Positions 7,621 to 15,573 of a DNA stretch of 43,039 nucleotides are shown one piece after another (position 1 is the first letter of the stretch; each line of letters starts with the position of its first letter). The notes beneath the pieces were generated by a model. It made no database searches. It saw only the letters and a list, made by a program, of their open reading frames with translations, and had not been told where the DNA came from. Position numbers and translations under genes: made by a program. The DNA comes from an uncultured Saprospiraceae bacterium (lineage in GTDB: Bacteria > Bacteroidota > Bacteroidia > Chitinophagales > Saprospiraceae). Location of the stretch: contig CAMZKG010000048.1 of the NCBI GenBank assembly GCA_947311105.1, positions 1 to 43,039 on the forward strand, written 5' to 3'.

Positions 7621-10596
7621 CTAATCCAAAAGTGCTTGATAGATAGCCGATTGGATTCTGGGGCGGATATCTTTTCTATTCAGTTTTCCATTGTGCATGG
7701 AAGGGTAGGTTCTATTGGATAAAAATATATAGATAAGGTCTTTTTCGGGGTCGGCCCAGACGCAGGTACCTGTAAATCCTAAGTGTCCAAAAGTGGAGTC
7801 TGAAGCCAAAGGCGACATGTTTTCCTTGCGTTTAGGGTAAGTTTTGCTTGGGGCTAATTCTTTGAGGTCAAAGCCTAGTCCGCGTCGGGTGTCTTCGGGG
7901 ACTCTTTGGGTAAAGAGCTGAACTACATCTTGCGATAAAATACGCTCTCCGCCATAAGTGCCACCGTTTAACAACATCTGAAACAGTACCGCTAGGTCAT
8001 AGCTGTTGGAAAACAAACCGGCATGACCTGATACTCCACCCAACATGGCGGCACCCATGTCGTGGACATAACCCTGGACGATTTCTTTGCGAAAGTAACG
8101 ATCCTTTTCTGTCGGTACAATACGCTTTATGTCATAATACTTTAAGGGTAAATAGGTCATGGTCTTTAGCCCAAGCTTGTCATAAATTTCTTTTTTTACA
8201 TATGCATTTTCAGGGGTTTGAGCAATATTCGTAATGACTTTATTGAACAAATAAAACCCCAAATCACTGTACCGATAGCCTTCCGATGTGCGTAAATCTG
8301 ACTCATATATCCGCTGCCAGATACTATCCATATAGCTGTCCTTCATGAAAATATTTTTCGCCACAGGGACAGAGTATCCGATGCTGCTATTTTTATGATA
8401 AATCTTTTTGGAACGTGCTTTTTTTTGTCGATGGTGTCTTCTTTTTTTTCCGACAGGTACGAGCGTTTTTTTGTAAAAAGGAATCCAAGGCTTGAGCCGG
8501 GCACGGTGCGCTAGAATGTCCCGCACGACCAAATCTGCTTTGTTGGTTCCGTTGACTTCGGGGATGTAGGCATCCAGGGTCTGATTTAAATTAAATAACC
8601 CATCATCGTAGAGTTTCATCAAGGACACTGTTGTCGCTGCTACTTTGGTGATGGATGCTAAGTCATAGATATCGCTATTTTTTACGGGGCGTTTTTTGCT
8701 ATATGTGTGATAGCCGACGCCTTTTTGGTAGATAATTTTGCCATGTCGGGCGATAAGTACTTGAGCACCTGGAGCTGCTTTGATGCGGATCATTTCGTCC
8801 AGGATGGTATCGACTTTCGTCAAAAGTCGGGCATCAACCCCGACTTCTTCGGGGATGGCAAAGCCAAAACGTTGGGTGTTGCTGATATGGATGCCTTGTC
8901 CCGAATAGTAAGTGTCGGACGCTGTGATAGGCAATACACCATTAATATCATTAGAGCCGAAGAGCGCCTGAGCCGCCAAATCCTGAAAGTCTTTGTCCCC
9001 TTCGTAAGCGACCAGCACGTTGCGTTGTGTTTCAAAGAATTTTAGGCTGTAAGGGTTGCCAAAAATGACCAATATTACTTTGTTTTGGGCGCTGATGTCT
9101 TTGATTAGTTGGCGTGTAGAAGCTGTAATGCCAAATTGCTTGGACGCATGGCGCACCATGTCATGAATACCGATAATGACCAAATCCTTGTTTTTGGTCA
9201 AGGATAAAAGATTTTTTCTTTTGGTCGAAGAGACTTCTTTGGGGGTGTTGTAGTAGGCGAAGTCGCCGTATTTTAAGGCAGTATTCTGGAAAGTAGTTTT
9301 TGAATTTTTGCCAATGCTGATGACGGCAATTTTTTGTTTAGTGTCCTTGATGGGGACGATGTTGTCGTCATTGCGTACTAGCGTTAAGGCATTTTGTACC
9401 AGCTTTCGTTTGAGTGCCTTTTTGTTAGGGGCGTTTAGGTCATCGATTAAATTTTCGGGGGACTTGGGCATATAGTTATGGAGTCCCATTTTGTATTTGG
9501 CATGTAGGATCTTCTTAGTACTTTCGTAAATGCGCTCCCAAGTTAGTTTTCCATCTTTGATATATTTTTTGATGGTTTTGAAGGCATTGGGCGTGCTTTC
9601 AGGCAATAGCATGATGTCATTTCCCGCAAGGATGGCTTCGGCTTCTACTTCACCGTCTTTAAAATGTTTGGTGACACCCTTCATCTCTAGTCCATCTGTG
9701 AATATGAGCCCTTTGAAGTTAAGCTCTTTTTTTAGGAGGTCGGTTACTACTTTTTGCGAAAGCGTCGTCGGCTTATGCACAGCATCCAACGCAGGAATAT
9801 CCAAATGAGCCACCATAATACTTTGTACACCTTGATTGATAAGTATCTTAAATGGATAAAGCTCTAAAGTGTCCAACCGCTCACGACTGTGGGGTATCAC
9901 AGGCAAATCTAAGTGAGAATCCACATCTGTATCGCCGTGCCCTGGAAAATGTTTGGCGCAAGCCATTACTTTTTGATCCTGCATGCCTAGCATATACATA
10001 TAACTCTTGGCAGAAACATTAAATTTGTTTTCGCCAAAGGAGCGGTCATTGATGACTGGATTGTTGGGATTATTATTGACATCCGTTACCGGTGCAAAAT
10101 CGACATGAATACCCATTCGATAGCATTCTTTGGCGATTTCGCTACCCGTTTGATAGATTAGGTTGTTTTGTCGAATCGCCCCAAGAGTTAGATTGTGCGG
10201 GTACTTGATGGTGCTGTCTAGGCGCATGCTGATGCCCCATTCACCATCAATGGCTACCATCATAGGAACTTTGGATAGCGCCTGGTAGTGGTTGGTTAGG
10301 TTGAGCTGGGTTGTGGGATGCCCTTTGAAAAAGCAGATGCCGCCCACATGATAGTTAGTTATTAAGTCTTCTGTCTGTTTTTTAAAGCTAGGGTCTATCG
10401 CCTTCCGATTGGCACGAATCATAAATAATTGCCCGAGTCGTTCATCATCTGTCATGGCATTGAAGACCGAGTCCACCCAGGCTTGTTCGTGGACAGAGTC
10501 AGGCGGAATGATGGACGTTTGATGGAGTCTTTGTCTGATGGGTACCCCCAAAACAAAGAGAAAAGTGAATAATGCCGTAGCATGGAATCTGATCAT
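7621..10596 (-). CDS. Glycoside hydrolase family 3 / serine beta-lactamase-family fusion protein
   Basis: A 991-residue exported fusion from the ATG at 10596. An upstream in-frame extension to 10707 has no signal peptide at its start and overlaps the tsaB side, so it is not used. A hydrophobic segment (FHATALFTFLFVLGV) serves as signal. Residues about 40-375 are a GH3 N-terminal domain of the beta-N-acetylglucosaminidase type, with KHFPGHGDTDVDSH carrying the GH3 motif and GLIFTDGLEMKG near the nucleophile Asp. A GH3 C-terminal-like domain follows. Residues about 600-985 are a class C beta-lactamase/DD-peptidase-like domain with SITK (Ser-x-x-Lys), YSDLGF (Tyr-x-Asp) and a HLGFTGT box. This architecture occurs in Bacteroidota and suggests muropeptide or cell-wall turnover. 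Substrates of either domain cannot be read from sequence. Confidence 0.88.
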   Translation of the reverse strand: MIRFHATALFTFLFVLGVPIRQRLHQTSIIPPDSVHEQAWVDSVFNAMTDDERLGQLFMIRANRKAIDPSFKKQTEDLITNYHVGGICFFKGHPTTQLNLTNHYQALSKVPMMVAIDGEWGISMRLDSTIKYPHNLTLGAIRQNNLIYQTGSEIAKECYRMGIHVDFAPVTDVNNNPNNPVINDRSFGENKFNVSAKSYMYMLGMQDQKVMACAKHFPGHGDTDVDSHLDLPVIPHSRERLDTLELYPFKILINQGVQSIMVAHLDIPALDAVHKPTTLSQKVVTDLLKKELNFKGLIFTDGLEMKGVTKHFKDGEVEAEAILAGNDIMLLPESTPNAFKTIKKYIKDGKLTWERIYESTKKILHAKYKMGLHNYMPKSPENLIDDLNAPNKKALKRKLVQNALTLVRNDDNIVPIKDTKQKIAVISIGKNSKTTFQNTALKYGDFAYYNTPKEVSSTKRKNLLSLTKNKDLVIIGIHDMVRHASKQFGITASTRQLIKDISAQNKVILVIFGNPYSLKFFETQRNVLVAYEGDKDFQDLAAQALFGSNDINGVLPITASDTYYSGQGIHISNTQRFGFAIPEEVGVDARLLTKVDTILDEMIRIKAAPGAQVLIARHGKIIYQKGVGYHTYSKKRPVKNSDIYDLASITKVAATTVSLMKLYDDGLFNLNQTLDAYIPEVNGTNKADLVVRDILAHRARLKPWIPFYKKTLVPVGKKRRHHRQKKARSKKIYHKNSSIGYSVPVAKNIFMKDSYMDSIWQRIYESDLRTSEGYRYSDLGFYLFNKVITNIAQTPENAYVKKEIYDKLGLKTMTYLPLKYYDIKRIVPTEKDRYFRKEIVQGYVHDMGAAMLGGVSGHAGLFSNSYDLAVLFQMLLNGGTYGGERILSQDVVQLFTQRVPEDTRRGLGFDLKELAPSKTYPKRKENMSPLASDSTFGHLGFTGTCVWADPEKDLIYIFLSNRTYPSMHNGKLNRKDIRPRIQSAIYQALLD

Positions 10597-10630
10597 GTGC
10601 TTTTTTTTGCCAGTAAGACGCAAAATATGG

Positions 10631-10668
10631 CTTACCTTTGTCGATATATAATTAAACGACAAAGTAAG
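10631..10668. promoter_or_regulatory. Back-to-back promoter region with inverted repeat between the GH3 fusion and tsaB
   Basis: CTTACCTTTGTCG (10631-10643) and CGACAAAGTAAG (10657-10668) form an inverted repeat with one extra base, around an AT-rich 13-nt centre. The left arm holds a plus-strand TACCTTTG (-7 type) for tsaB. The right arm, read on the minus strand, holds TTACTTTG, a near match, for the GH3 fusion. The symmetry may simply come from two facing promoters, or it may be an operator. Confidence 0.45.
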
Positions 10669-10727
10669 TTTTTTTGTTGAAAGCCACAACTTGTTCGTTG
10701 ATTCCACTTGTAAAAAGATTGTTAATT

Positions 10728-11408
10728 ATGAATACTCGGCTATTATTGCTAGAAACATCGGGGGCGATTTGTTCCGTATGCATTAGTTACGGTAATGCGG
10801 TTGTTTCGTTGCAAGAATCTACAGAGAGTTTTACGCATGCTTCCGAAGTGACACTGCTGATTGAGAAAGCGATGAAAGCGGCTGATTGGGAGATGAAAGA
10901 CCTAGATGCGGTGGTCGTGAGTAACGGGCCTGGCTCTTATACGGGGTTGCGTGTAGGCTTATCGGTGGCTAAGGGTCTGTGTTTTGGGTTAGAGATTCCT
11001 TTGCTAGCAGTGAGTAGCTTGGATGCTTTGGCAGATTTTGCGCAAGCGGCATATCCAGATGGGGTGTATTTTCCGATGATAGATGCTCGCCGGATGGAAG
11101 TCTATATGGGTGGCTATGATGTGGCTATGAAGTCCATTTTTCCGATTGGGGCGGTTATCCTTTCGGAAAATACATTTGATGAGTGGCTCCCTTTCGGGAA
11201 AAAAATAGTTCTTTGCGGAAGCGGTGTCGAAAAATCTAAGACCTTATATAAAGGTGCGCAGTTTGTCTTCTTGGATGCTATTTTTTCGTCAAAACATTTA
11301 GTCAATTTAGGGTTGAAGTATTTTCATGAAAAGGAATTTGTAGATTTGGCAAGTCATACGCCATTTTATTTGAAGCCTCCTAATATTACGCAGTCTAAGA
11401 AGAAGTAG
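10728..11408 (+). CDS. tsaB: tRNA threonylcarbamoyladenosine biosynthesis protein TsaB
   Basis: 226 residues from the ATG at 10728; the upstream in-frame codons to 10674 lack family similarity. The N-terminus LLLLETSGAICSVCISYGN and the SNGPGSYTGLRVGLSVAKGL motif are diagnostic of TsaB. TsaB is the ASKHA-fold scaffold partner of TsaD that, with TsaE and TsaC, makes t6A37 in ANN-decoding tRNAs. The length is normal. The gene stands alone, divergent from the GH3 fusion, with a leader of about 80 nt after the TACCTTTG element at 10633-10640. Just after the stop comes a GC-rich tandem repeat. Confidence 0.92.
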   Translation: MNTRLLLLETSGAICSVCISYGNAVVSLQESTESFTHASEVTLLIEKAMKAADWEMKDLDAVVVSNGPGSYTGLRVGLSVAKGLCFGLEIPLLAVSSLDALADFAQAAYPDGVYFPMIDARRMEVYMGGYDVAMKSIFPIGAVILSENTFDEWLPFGKKIVLCGSGVEKSKTLYKGAQFVFLDAIFSSKHLVNLGLKYFHEKEFVDLASHTPFYLKPPNITQSKKK

Positions 11409-11423
11409 GGGGGCGGGGCGCTC

Positions 11424-11653
11424 GCTGTTGGTCTTTGGTCTTTGGTGCGCTTCGCTTTTGGTGCTGCCGCAGCGGCTTGCATCTACGTCGTACACCTTTG
11501 CTTGCTGTTGGTCTTTGGTGCGCTTCGCTTTTGGTGCTGCCGCAGCGGCTTGCATCTACGTCGTACACCTTCGCTTGCTGTTGGTCTTTGGTGCGCTTCG
11601 CTTTTGGTGCTGCCGCAGCGGCTTGCATCTACGTCGTACACCTTCGCTTGCTG
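11424..11653. repeat. 73-bp tandem repeat, three copies
   Basis: Copies start at 11424 (80 bp, with a 7-bp duplication GTCTTTG), 11504 and 11577 (both 73 bp). Each contains TTTGGTGCGCTTCGCTTTTG, GGTGCTGCCGCAGCGGCTTG and ACGTCGTACACC. Copies 2 and 3 are nearly identical, so the expansion is recent. The period is not a multiple of three and the repeat opens frames on all strands, none of which is likely coding. With the AT-rich stretch 11654-11975, this fills a 567-bp gap that otherwise holds only the ArsR upstream region. Confidence 0.9.
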
Positions 11654-11975
11654 AACGTTTGGGGCGACATATTTTTGTGGGTTGAAATAGAATGTTTCAT
11701 TTTGGGGCTTCAAAAAGAGTAGGTTTTTACAAAAGTATAGAAAAATCAAAAAAGAGTGGTGAATTCTGTAGAAACAATAGGAAAGACCGTTTTGAAGTGG
11801 AAAACACCCGTATTCTCAAAAAAAAGACCTTAAAATATGTAAAAAATTTGTTATTTAAGAATAAATACACCTATCTTTATGGCTTCAAACAGATAATGAC
11901 AATTTTGATATAGGTTTTTTTGGTATAGAAATTGCCTTTACAATGTTGTTGTTTAATTATTGAAAAAACATAGTA

Positions 11976-12314
11976 ATGAGAAAACATGAGAACGAAGCTG
12001 TCGTACTGAAAAAAGGCGACAACGACATTAAGCTTGATTATATCGAGCTGAGAAAAGCAGTCTTAGTATTGCGTGCTGTAAACCACAAATTGCGTCAAAA
12101 GATGTTAGAATTGATTGAAGCAGATGGTCAAATGACAGTAACTAATATTTATGTAAAACTAAGATTGGAGCAGTCTGTTGCATCGCAACACCTTGCCATC
12201 CTACGTAGAGCAGGAGTGGTAAAGACGACTCGTCAAGGAAAATTTATCTACTATTCTGTAGATGATGAAAGAATTGACCAAATTTCTCGTCTTGTAGAAG
12301 AGCTTGCATCGTAA
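11976..12314 (+). CDS. ArsR-family winged-helix transcriptional regulator (first of tandem pair)
   Basis: A 112-residue protein with one winged helix-turn-helix domain of the ArsR type: the segment around VNHKLRQKMLELIEADGQM starts the fold, EQSVASQHLAILRRAGVVKT is the recognition helix region, and RQGKFIYYSVDD is the wing. None of the classical metal-binding Cys motifs of ArsR/SmtB (ELCVCDL) is present, so it is probably not a metal sensor. A rho-independent terminator separates it from a paralogue downstream, so the two are transcribed independently. Neither neighbour suggests a target gene. Confidence 0.82.
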   Translation: MRKHENEAVVLKKGDNDIKLDYIELRKAVLVLRAVNHKLRQKMLELIEADGQMTVTNIYVKLRLEQSVASQHLAILRRAGVVKTTRQGKFIYYSVDDERIDQISRLVEELAS

Positions 12315-12365
12315 GAAATCTATACAATACGTTGAGTAAATAGGCTATATGCCTGATTATTTACG

Positions 12366-12407
12366 AAAAATGCTGTAAACAGAAATGTTTTCAGCATTTT
12401 TTTTTTG
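12366..12407 (+). terminator. Rho-independent terminator after first ArsR gene
   Basis: AAAATGCTGTAAAC pairs with GTTTTCAGCATTTT (one mismatch) around a short loop and is followed by a run of about ten T. Confidence 0.85.
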
Positions 12408-12471
12408 AATTTTTGGACTAGTTACCAAAAAATGACCATCTTTGCTTGACTATTAAAAAACATACAACATA

Positions 12472-12786
12472 ATGGGAAAAGCTATGACCAATATTAATAT
12501 TGGGAAGGTCAAGGTTTCCGCAGAGATTCTGCGTGCATTGACGCACCCCCTACGGCTTGAGATTCTTAATTTTATTGACAAAAATACATCCGTTAATGTC
12601 AAAAGAATTTATAATGAACTAGGCCTGAAGCAGTCAATTACATCTCAACATCTTCAGATTTTGCGGAAGACAGGCTTGGTGATTACGAAAAGAGATGGTA
12701 AATTCATTAATTATGCCCTAAACTATTCAAAAATCGGAGACGCTATCAAGGCGATCGATAAGTTTAGTAGCGAAATAATGGAGTAG
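12472..12786 (+). CDS. ArsR-family winged-helix transcriptional regulator (second of tandem pair)
   Basis: 104 residues; a second ATG at 12484 could also serve as the start. The protein shares its layout with the preceding one: ALTHPLRLEILNFIDKN, then QSITSQHLQILRKTGLVIT and KRDGKFINYAL. The two are clearly paralogues from a tandem duplication. It also lacks metal-site cysteines. A weak -7-like CATCTTTG lies near 12435. The stop codon directly abuts the stop of convergent lspA with no base between them. Confidence 0.8.
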   Translation: MGKAMTNINIGKVKVSAEILRALTHPLRLEILNFIDKNTSVNVKRIYNELGLKQSITSQHLQILRKTGLVITKRDGKFINYALNYSKIGDAIKAIDKFSSEIME

Positions 12787-13461
12787 TTATTCAGAGATTG
12801 CTTCTTGGTTGACTGTTTGATTTGATTCTTTTTGTGGTGTTTGTGCATACTTATTAAATGTCTTGCGCATAAATAAGAAAATGCTAGCAACTCCAATGGA
12901 TATGGATGCGTCTGCGATGTTGAATACAGGTCTGAAAAATTCAAAGCTTTGTCCCTTGAGAAAAGGAACCCAGCTAGGGTAAGTGGTTTTGATAAGCGGA
13001 AAATAGAACATATCGACCACTTTCCCTTCCAAAATAGAACCATATCCGCCTTCTGCTGGCAAGAAGCTGGCAATACCGCCGTGATATGGAGACTCGGAAA
13101 AAATAATTCCATAAAAGACACTGTCCACAATGTTGCCCATGGCACCAACCAAGATAAAGGTAATGGCCACAATAAATCCCATGGGAGCCTTTTCCTTGAT
13201 AAGGTATCGAAGTGCACCACCTAGTGCGATGATGAAGATGATTCTTAGAAGCGTCAGTAAGATTTTACCCCATTTGCCGCCTAGCTCTAAACCGAATGCC
13301 ATGCCTGGGTTTTCTACAAAGTGAATAAACCCCTTGGAATTGGGCAGGATGGGTATTAGGTCACCATAATTCATATTTGTTTTGACCCAAAATTTAAGCC
13401 ATTGATCAAGACCAAGAATGATGACAAAAAGCGAAATGGCTACAACGGTTCTTTTATTCAA
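12787..13461 (-). CDS. lspA: Lipoprotein signal peptidase (signal peptidase II)
   Basis: LspA is the inner-membrane aspartic protease that removes signal peptides from prolipoproteins. Four membrane segments are visible (VVAISLFVIILGLDQWLKFW; ILLTLLRIIFIIALGGAL; MGFIVAITFILVGAMGNIV; ISIGVASIFLFM). The catalytic dyad sits in GNIVDS and FNIADASI, and the NPGMAFG motif is present. The frame is open to a TTG at 13578, but the first 39 residues look unlike LspA, so the internal TTG at 13461 (giving LNKRTVVAIS) is preferred; this start is uncertain. At about 225 residues it is longer than E. coli LspA because of a periplasmic insertion, as usual in Bacteroidota. It follows a dksA-like gene, a pairing common in this phylum. 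Many lipoproteins in this window are its likely substrates. Confidence 0.9.
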   Translation of the reverse strand: MNKRTVVAISLFVIILGLDQWLKFWVKTNMNYGDLIPILPNSKGFIHFVENPGMAFGLELGGKWGKILLTLLRIIFIIALGGALRYLIKEKAPMGFIVAITFILVGAMGNIVDSVFYGIIFSESPYHGGIASFLPAEGGYGSILEGKVVDMFYFPLIKTTYPSWVPFLKGQSFEFFRPVFNIADASISIGVASIFLFMRKTFNKYAQTPQKESNQTVNQEAISE

Positions 13462-13599
13462 AGCGTAGTATTTTAGGAGATTAATAGAGTTGGCGCTGTT
13501 TAAACGAAAAAAGGAATAAAAGTTATTTCTTTTGACGTTTATTTCTGCAAATGCCCACTGTTCGCCACAAAGTTGCAAAAAGAATTACAATTTTTGATG

Positions 13600-13644
13600 A
13601 AAAACAAAAAAAAAAGGCAAACTTACACCTGTAAGCTTGCCTTT
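13600..13644 (-). terminator. Rho-independent terminator after dksA-like gene
   Basis: AAAGGCAA.CTTAC and GTAAG.TTGCCTTT form a 13-bp stem with one mismatch. On the minus strand it is followed by a run of about ten T (13603-13612), so it ends dksA-like transcription before lspA. Confidence 0.85.
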
Positions 13645-13661
13645 GTTTAAAATTTTAAGGA

Positions 13662-14042
13662 TTAACGTCTTGCTGCTTCTTTTGCTTTGATGCTTAAAGT
13701 CGCATGTGGAACTGCCTTGAGCCGTTGTTTAGAGATTAAATTTCCTGTAGCTCTACATATTCCATAACTTTTGTTCTCAATTCTAATTAAAGCATTTCTT
13801 AGATGATCAATTAGTTTCTTTTGGCGTGATGCCATTGTAGATAATCTTTCCGTTTCTATAGTGTTAAAACCATCATCTAAACCACGAACTTTGGCGTCTT
13901 CTGTTTGACCGTGCTCGTTTAATTGTTTTAGATAATAGTTTAACCTATCTTCAGCTTCGGCGATTTTTTCTTCGACTAGAATTCTGAATTCATTCAAGTC
14001 TTCATCTCCATATCGGAGAGTTTCTGCTGCTTTTTCTACCAT
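13662..14042 (-). CDS. TraR/DksA-family protein with degenerate zinc finger
   Basis: 126 residues. The N-terminal half is a charged coiled coil (EEKIAEAEDRLNYYLKQL...). The C-terminal globule reads YGICRATGNLISKQRLKAVP, the site of the C4 zinc finger in DksA, but only the first cysteine remains. DksA-fold proteins enter the RNA polymerase secondary channel and tune transcription with ppGpp; this version would have to fold without zinc. Cys-poor versions of this type, next to lspA, are familiar in Bacteroidota. The ATG at 14042 gives a natural start, and a TATCTTTG element lies at 14108-14115. Confidence 0.85.
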   Translation of the reverse strand: MVEKAAETLRYGDEDLNEFRILVEEKIAEAEDRLNYYLKQLNEHGQTEDAKVRGLDDGFNTIETERLSTMASRQKKLIDHLRNALIRIENKSYGICRATGNLISKQRLKAVPHATLSIKAKEAARR

Positions 14043-14107
14043 AGTTAAGGTTTTTTGTTAGCGATCTAATGTTTTGGGGGTTTCAAGGTGTGTAGCCTTA
14101 ATGGTTG

Positions 14108-14115
14108 CAAAGATA
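14108..14115 (-). promoter_or_regulatory. Bacteroidota -7 element (TATCTTTG) of the dksA-like gene
   Basis: TATCTTTG on the minus strand about 65 nt before the start at 14042. The rest of the 364-bp gap (14043-14406) is AT-rich and holds only this and the opposing element at 14316-14323. Confidence 0.55.
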
Positions 14116-14315
14116 GGTATTGATTGGTAATTAAAGTGTTAAAGTTTTATTAAGCAGTATTATATTTGGTGATTTGAATAGGTTGTGGAATGTTATTCTA
14201 GTGATTTGTGGCTTTTTTCTGAGAAAAAGGATTTGTATGTTTATTTTACTAATTTGTTTTGTTCGCTCTGGGCTTTAATTGTTGTGGGGCAAAAAACAGA
14301 TAGGTAGAAAATAGG

Positions 14316-14323
14316 TATTTTTG
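14316..14323 (+). promoter_or_regulatory. Bacteroidota -7 element (TATTTTTG) of the DUF481 gene
   Basis: TATTTTTG followed by a GC-rich initiation region, about 80 nt before the ATG at 14407. Confidence 0.45.
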
Positions 14324-14406
14324 CGGCCCCTTACGAGGTGAAATAGCAAAAACAGGCGCAAAAAAGCATTTATGGCAAAAATTGGCGGCTAATAACAGTT
14401 AAACAA

Positions 14407-15165
14407 ATGATGTTACAAAAAAGAATGATGCTAGGCTGGTTCCTAATGCTCTTGTATTTGCAGGGGTATGGTCAGGTCGTGAACATTGAATCAAAAAGAA
14501 TTATCACGGATACTACTGGGTGGTCTGGTGGTGTAGGGTTGAGTTCTTCCTATATCCAAAATAAAAAGGAGTTGTTTCGTTTGGGGAGTAAAGCGCATAT
14601 TCAATGGAAGCCAACGCGAAAAAATTTATTTTTGCTAGTAGGAGAATATGGTCTGACGAAAGGAAGTCAAAATGTATTCCAAGACTATGGTTTTGGGCAT
14701 TTTAGATACACTAAGCGTCTAAAAGGGCGATTCGCTTTGGAAAGTTTTGCGCAAGCTCAATATAATAAGGTCAATCGCTTGAGATATAGGGGGCTTTTGG
14801 GGGCTGGCCCAAGGTATGAACTAGTTTCTTCAAATACCTGGAAGGTTTTTGTGGCTACACTATTTATGATAGAGCGAGATGTGGCAGTGGATGGGACTTT
14901 TTTTGAAGGAGGGCGATTGAGTGCTTATGTGAGTTTTACGTATTCACCAAATAAGTTTTTGCAAATAGTCAATGCGACCTATTATCAGCCACGAATCAAT
15001 CTGTTATCAGATTATAGGGTGTCAGGAGAAGCAAAGTTAATGTGGAAAATACACAAGAGCCTAAAGTTCGTTACAAGTTATTATTATAGTTATGATGAAT
15101 TGCCACCGGAAGGGGCTCCAAAACAAAATATCCGACTGAATAACGGGCTAAAATTTACTTTTTAA
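14407..15165 (+). CDS. DUF481-family outer-membrane beta-barrel protein
   Basis: 252 residues with a signal peptide (MLGWFLMLLYLQGYGQ). The mature part is a run of alternating, aromatic-rich beta strands such as GVGLSSSYIQNKKELFRLGS, HIQWKPTRKNLFLLVGEYG, FRYTKRLKGRFALESFAQAQ and LLGAGPRYEL, ending in LKFTF with the C-terminal Phe typical of outer-membrane barrels. This matches DUF481 (YdiY-like) proteins, salt- or stress-related outer-membrane proteins without an established activity. It is a single gene ending at a bidirectional terminator shared with dodecin. Confidence 0.78.
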   Translation: MMLQKRMMLGWFLMLLYLQGYGQVVNIESKRIITDTTGWSGGVGLSSSYIQNKKELFRLGSKAHIQWKPTRKNLFLLVGEYGLTKGSQNVFQDYGFGHFRYTKRLKGRFALESFAQAQYNKVNRLRYRGLLGAGPRYELVSSNTWKVFVATLFMIERDVAVDGTFFEGGRLSAYVSFTYSPNKFLQIVNATYYQPRINLLSDYRVSGEAKLMWKIHKSLKFVTSYYYSYDELPPEGAPKQNIRLNNGLKFTF

Positions 15166-15168
15166 CCC

Positions 15169-15202
15169 AAAAAAGACTGTTCCTTTCGGAGCAGCCTTTT
15201 TT
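15169..15202. terminator. Bidirectional terminator between DUF481 gene and dodecin
   Basis: AAAAAAGACTGTTCC and GGAGCAGCCTTTTTT pair (with G-U wobbles) around TTTC, with A and T runs on the two sides. It sits between two converging genes. Confidence 0.8.
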
Positions 15203-15216
15203 ATTCGATGTAAAAT

Positions 15217-15417
15217 TTATTTCACAAGGAAGGTGATTTTTAGGTTAACTCTGTAAGAAGACACCTTGCCATCTTTAACAGTTACACTTTGAGATTGAAC
15301 AAATGCAGATCGGATGTCATTAATGCTTTTTGACGCTTTTTTGACAGCTTTGGCAGTTGCATCCTCCCAGCTTTTAGAAGAATCCCCTAAAATTTCAACT
15401 ACTTTTAATACGGACAT
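15217..15417 (-). CDS. Dodecin flavin-binding protein
   Basis: 66 residues from the ATG at 15417; the upstream in-frame extension to 15465 is not dodecin-like. The fold signature is plain: MSVLKVVEILGDSSKSWEDA, a single helix, then VKDGKVSSYRVNLKITFLVK. Dodecins form hollow dodecamers that store or buffer flavin (FMN, riboflavin or FAD). In bacterial dodecins an aromatic residue and a Gln in the central strand stack with flavin; here the equivalent strand reads AFVQSQSVTV, keeping Gln but with no Trp visible, so binding details may differ. It is a monocistronic gene. Confidence 0.85.
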   Translation of the reverse strand: MSVLKVVEILGDSSKSWEDATAKAVKKASKSINDIRSAFVQSQSVTVKDGKVSSYRVNLKITFLVK

Positions 15418-15573
15418 GTTTAATTTTTTTATGGTTAAATAATGGTTATGTCTATTGGTATTCACCGAAGAAATATATCTTGCAATGAATGATTAGACGC
15501 ACCAATTTAACGAAAAAAAAAACAATTAGGGTATAGGATTAGGCCTATTTTATTATAGGCAGCGGGCAAAACG

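Noticed and set aside
11307..11749. Several overlapping frames on both strands in the 73-bp repeat
   Set aside because: All are by-products of a stop-poor GC-rich repeat whose period is not a multiple of three.
11692..11913. 73-codon plus-strand frame in the AT-rich gap before the ArsR gene
   Set aside because: Composition is Lys/Asn/Phe noise typical of AT-rich spacer; no motif, no promoter or start context.
12787..13578. Longest possible lspA frame starting at TTG 13578
   Set aside because: The first 39 residues (MQLCGEQWAFAEINVKRNNF...) do not resemble LspA and would precede the first membrane helix without purpose; the TTG at 13461 is preferred.
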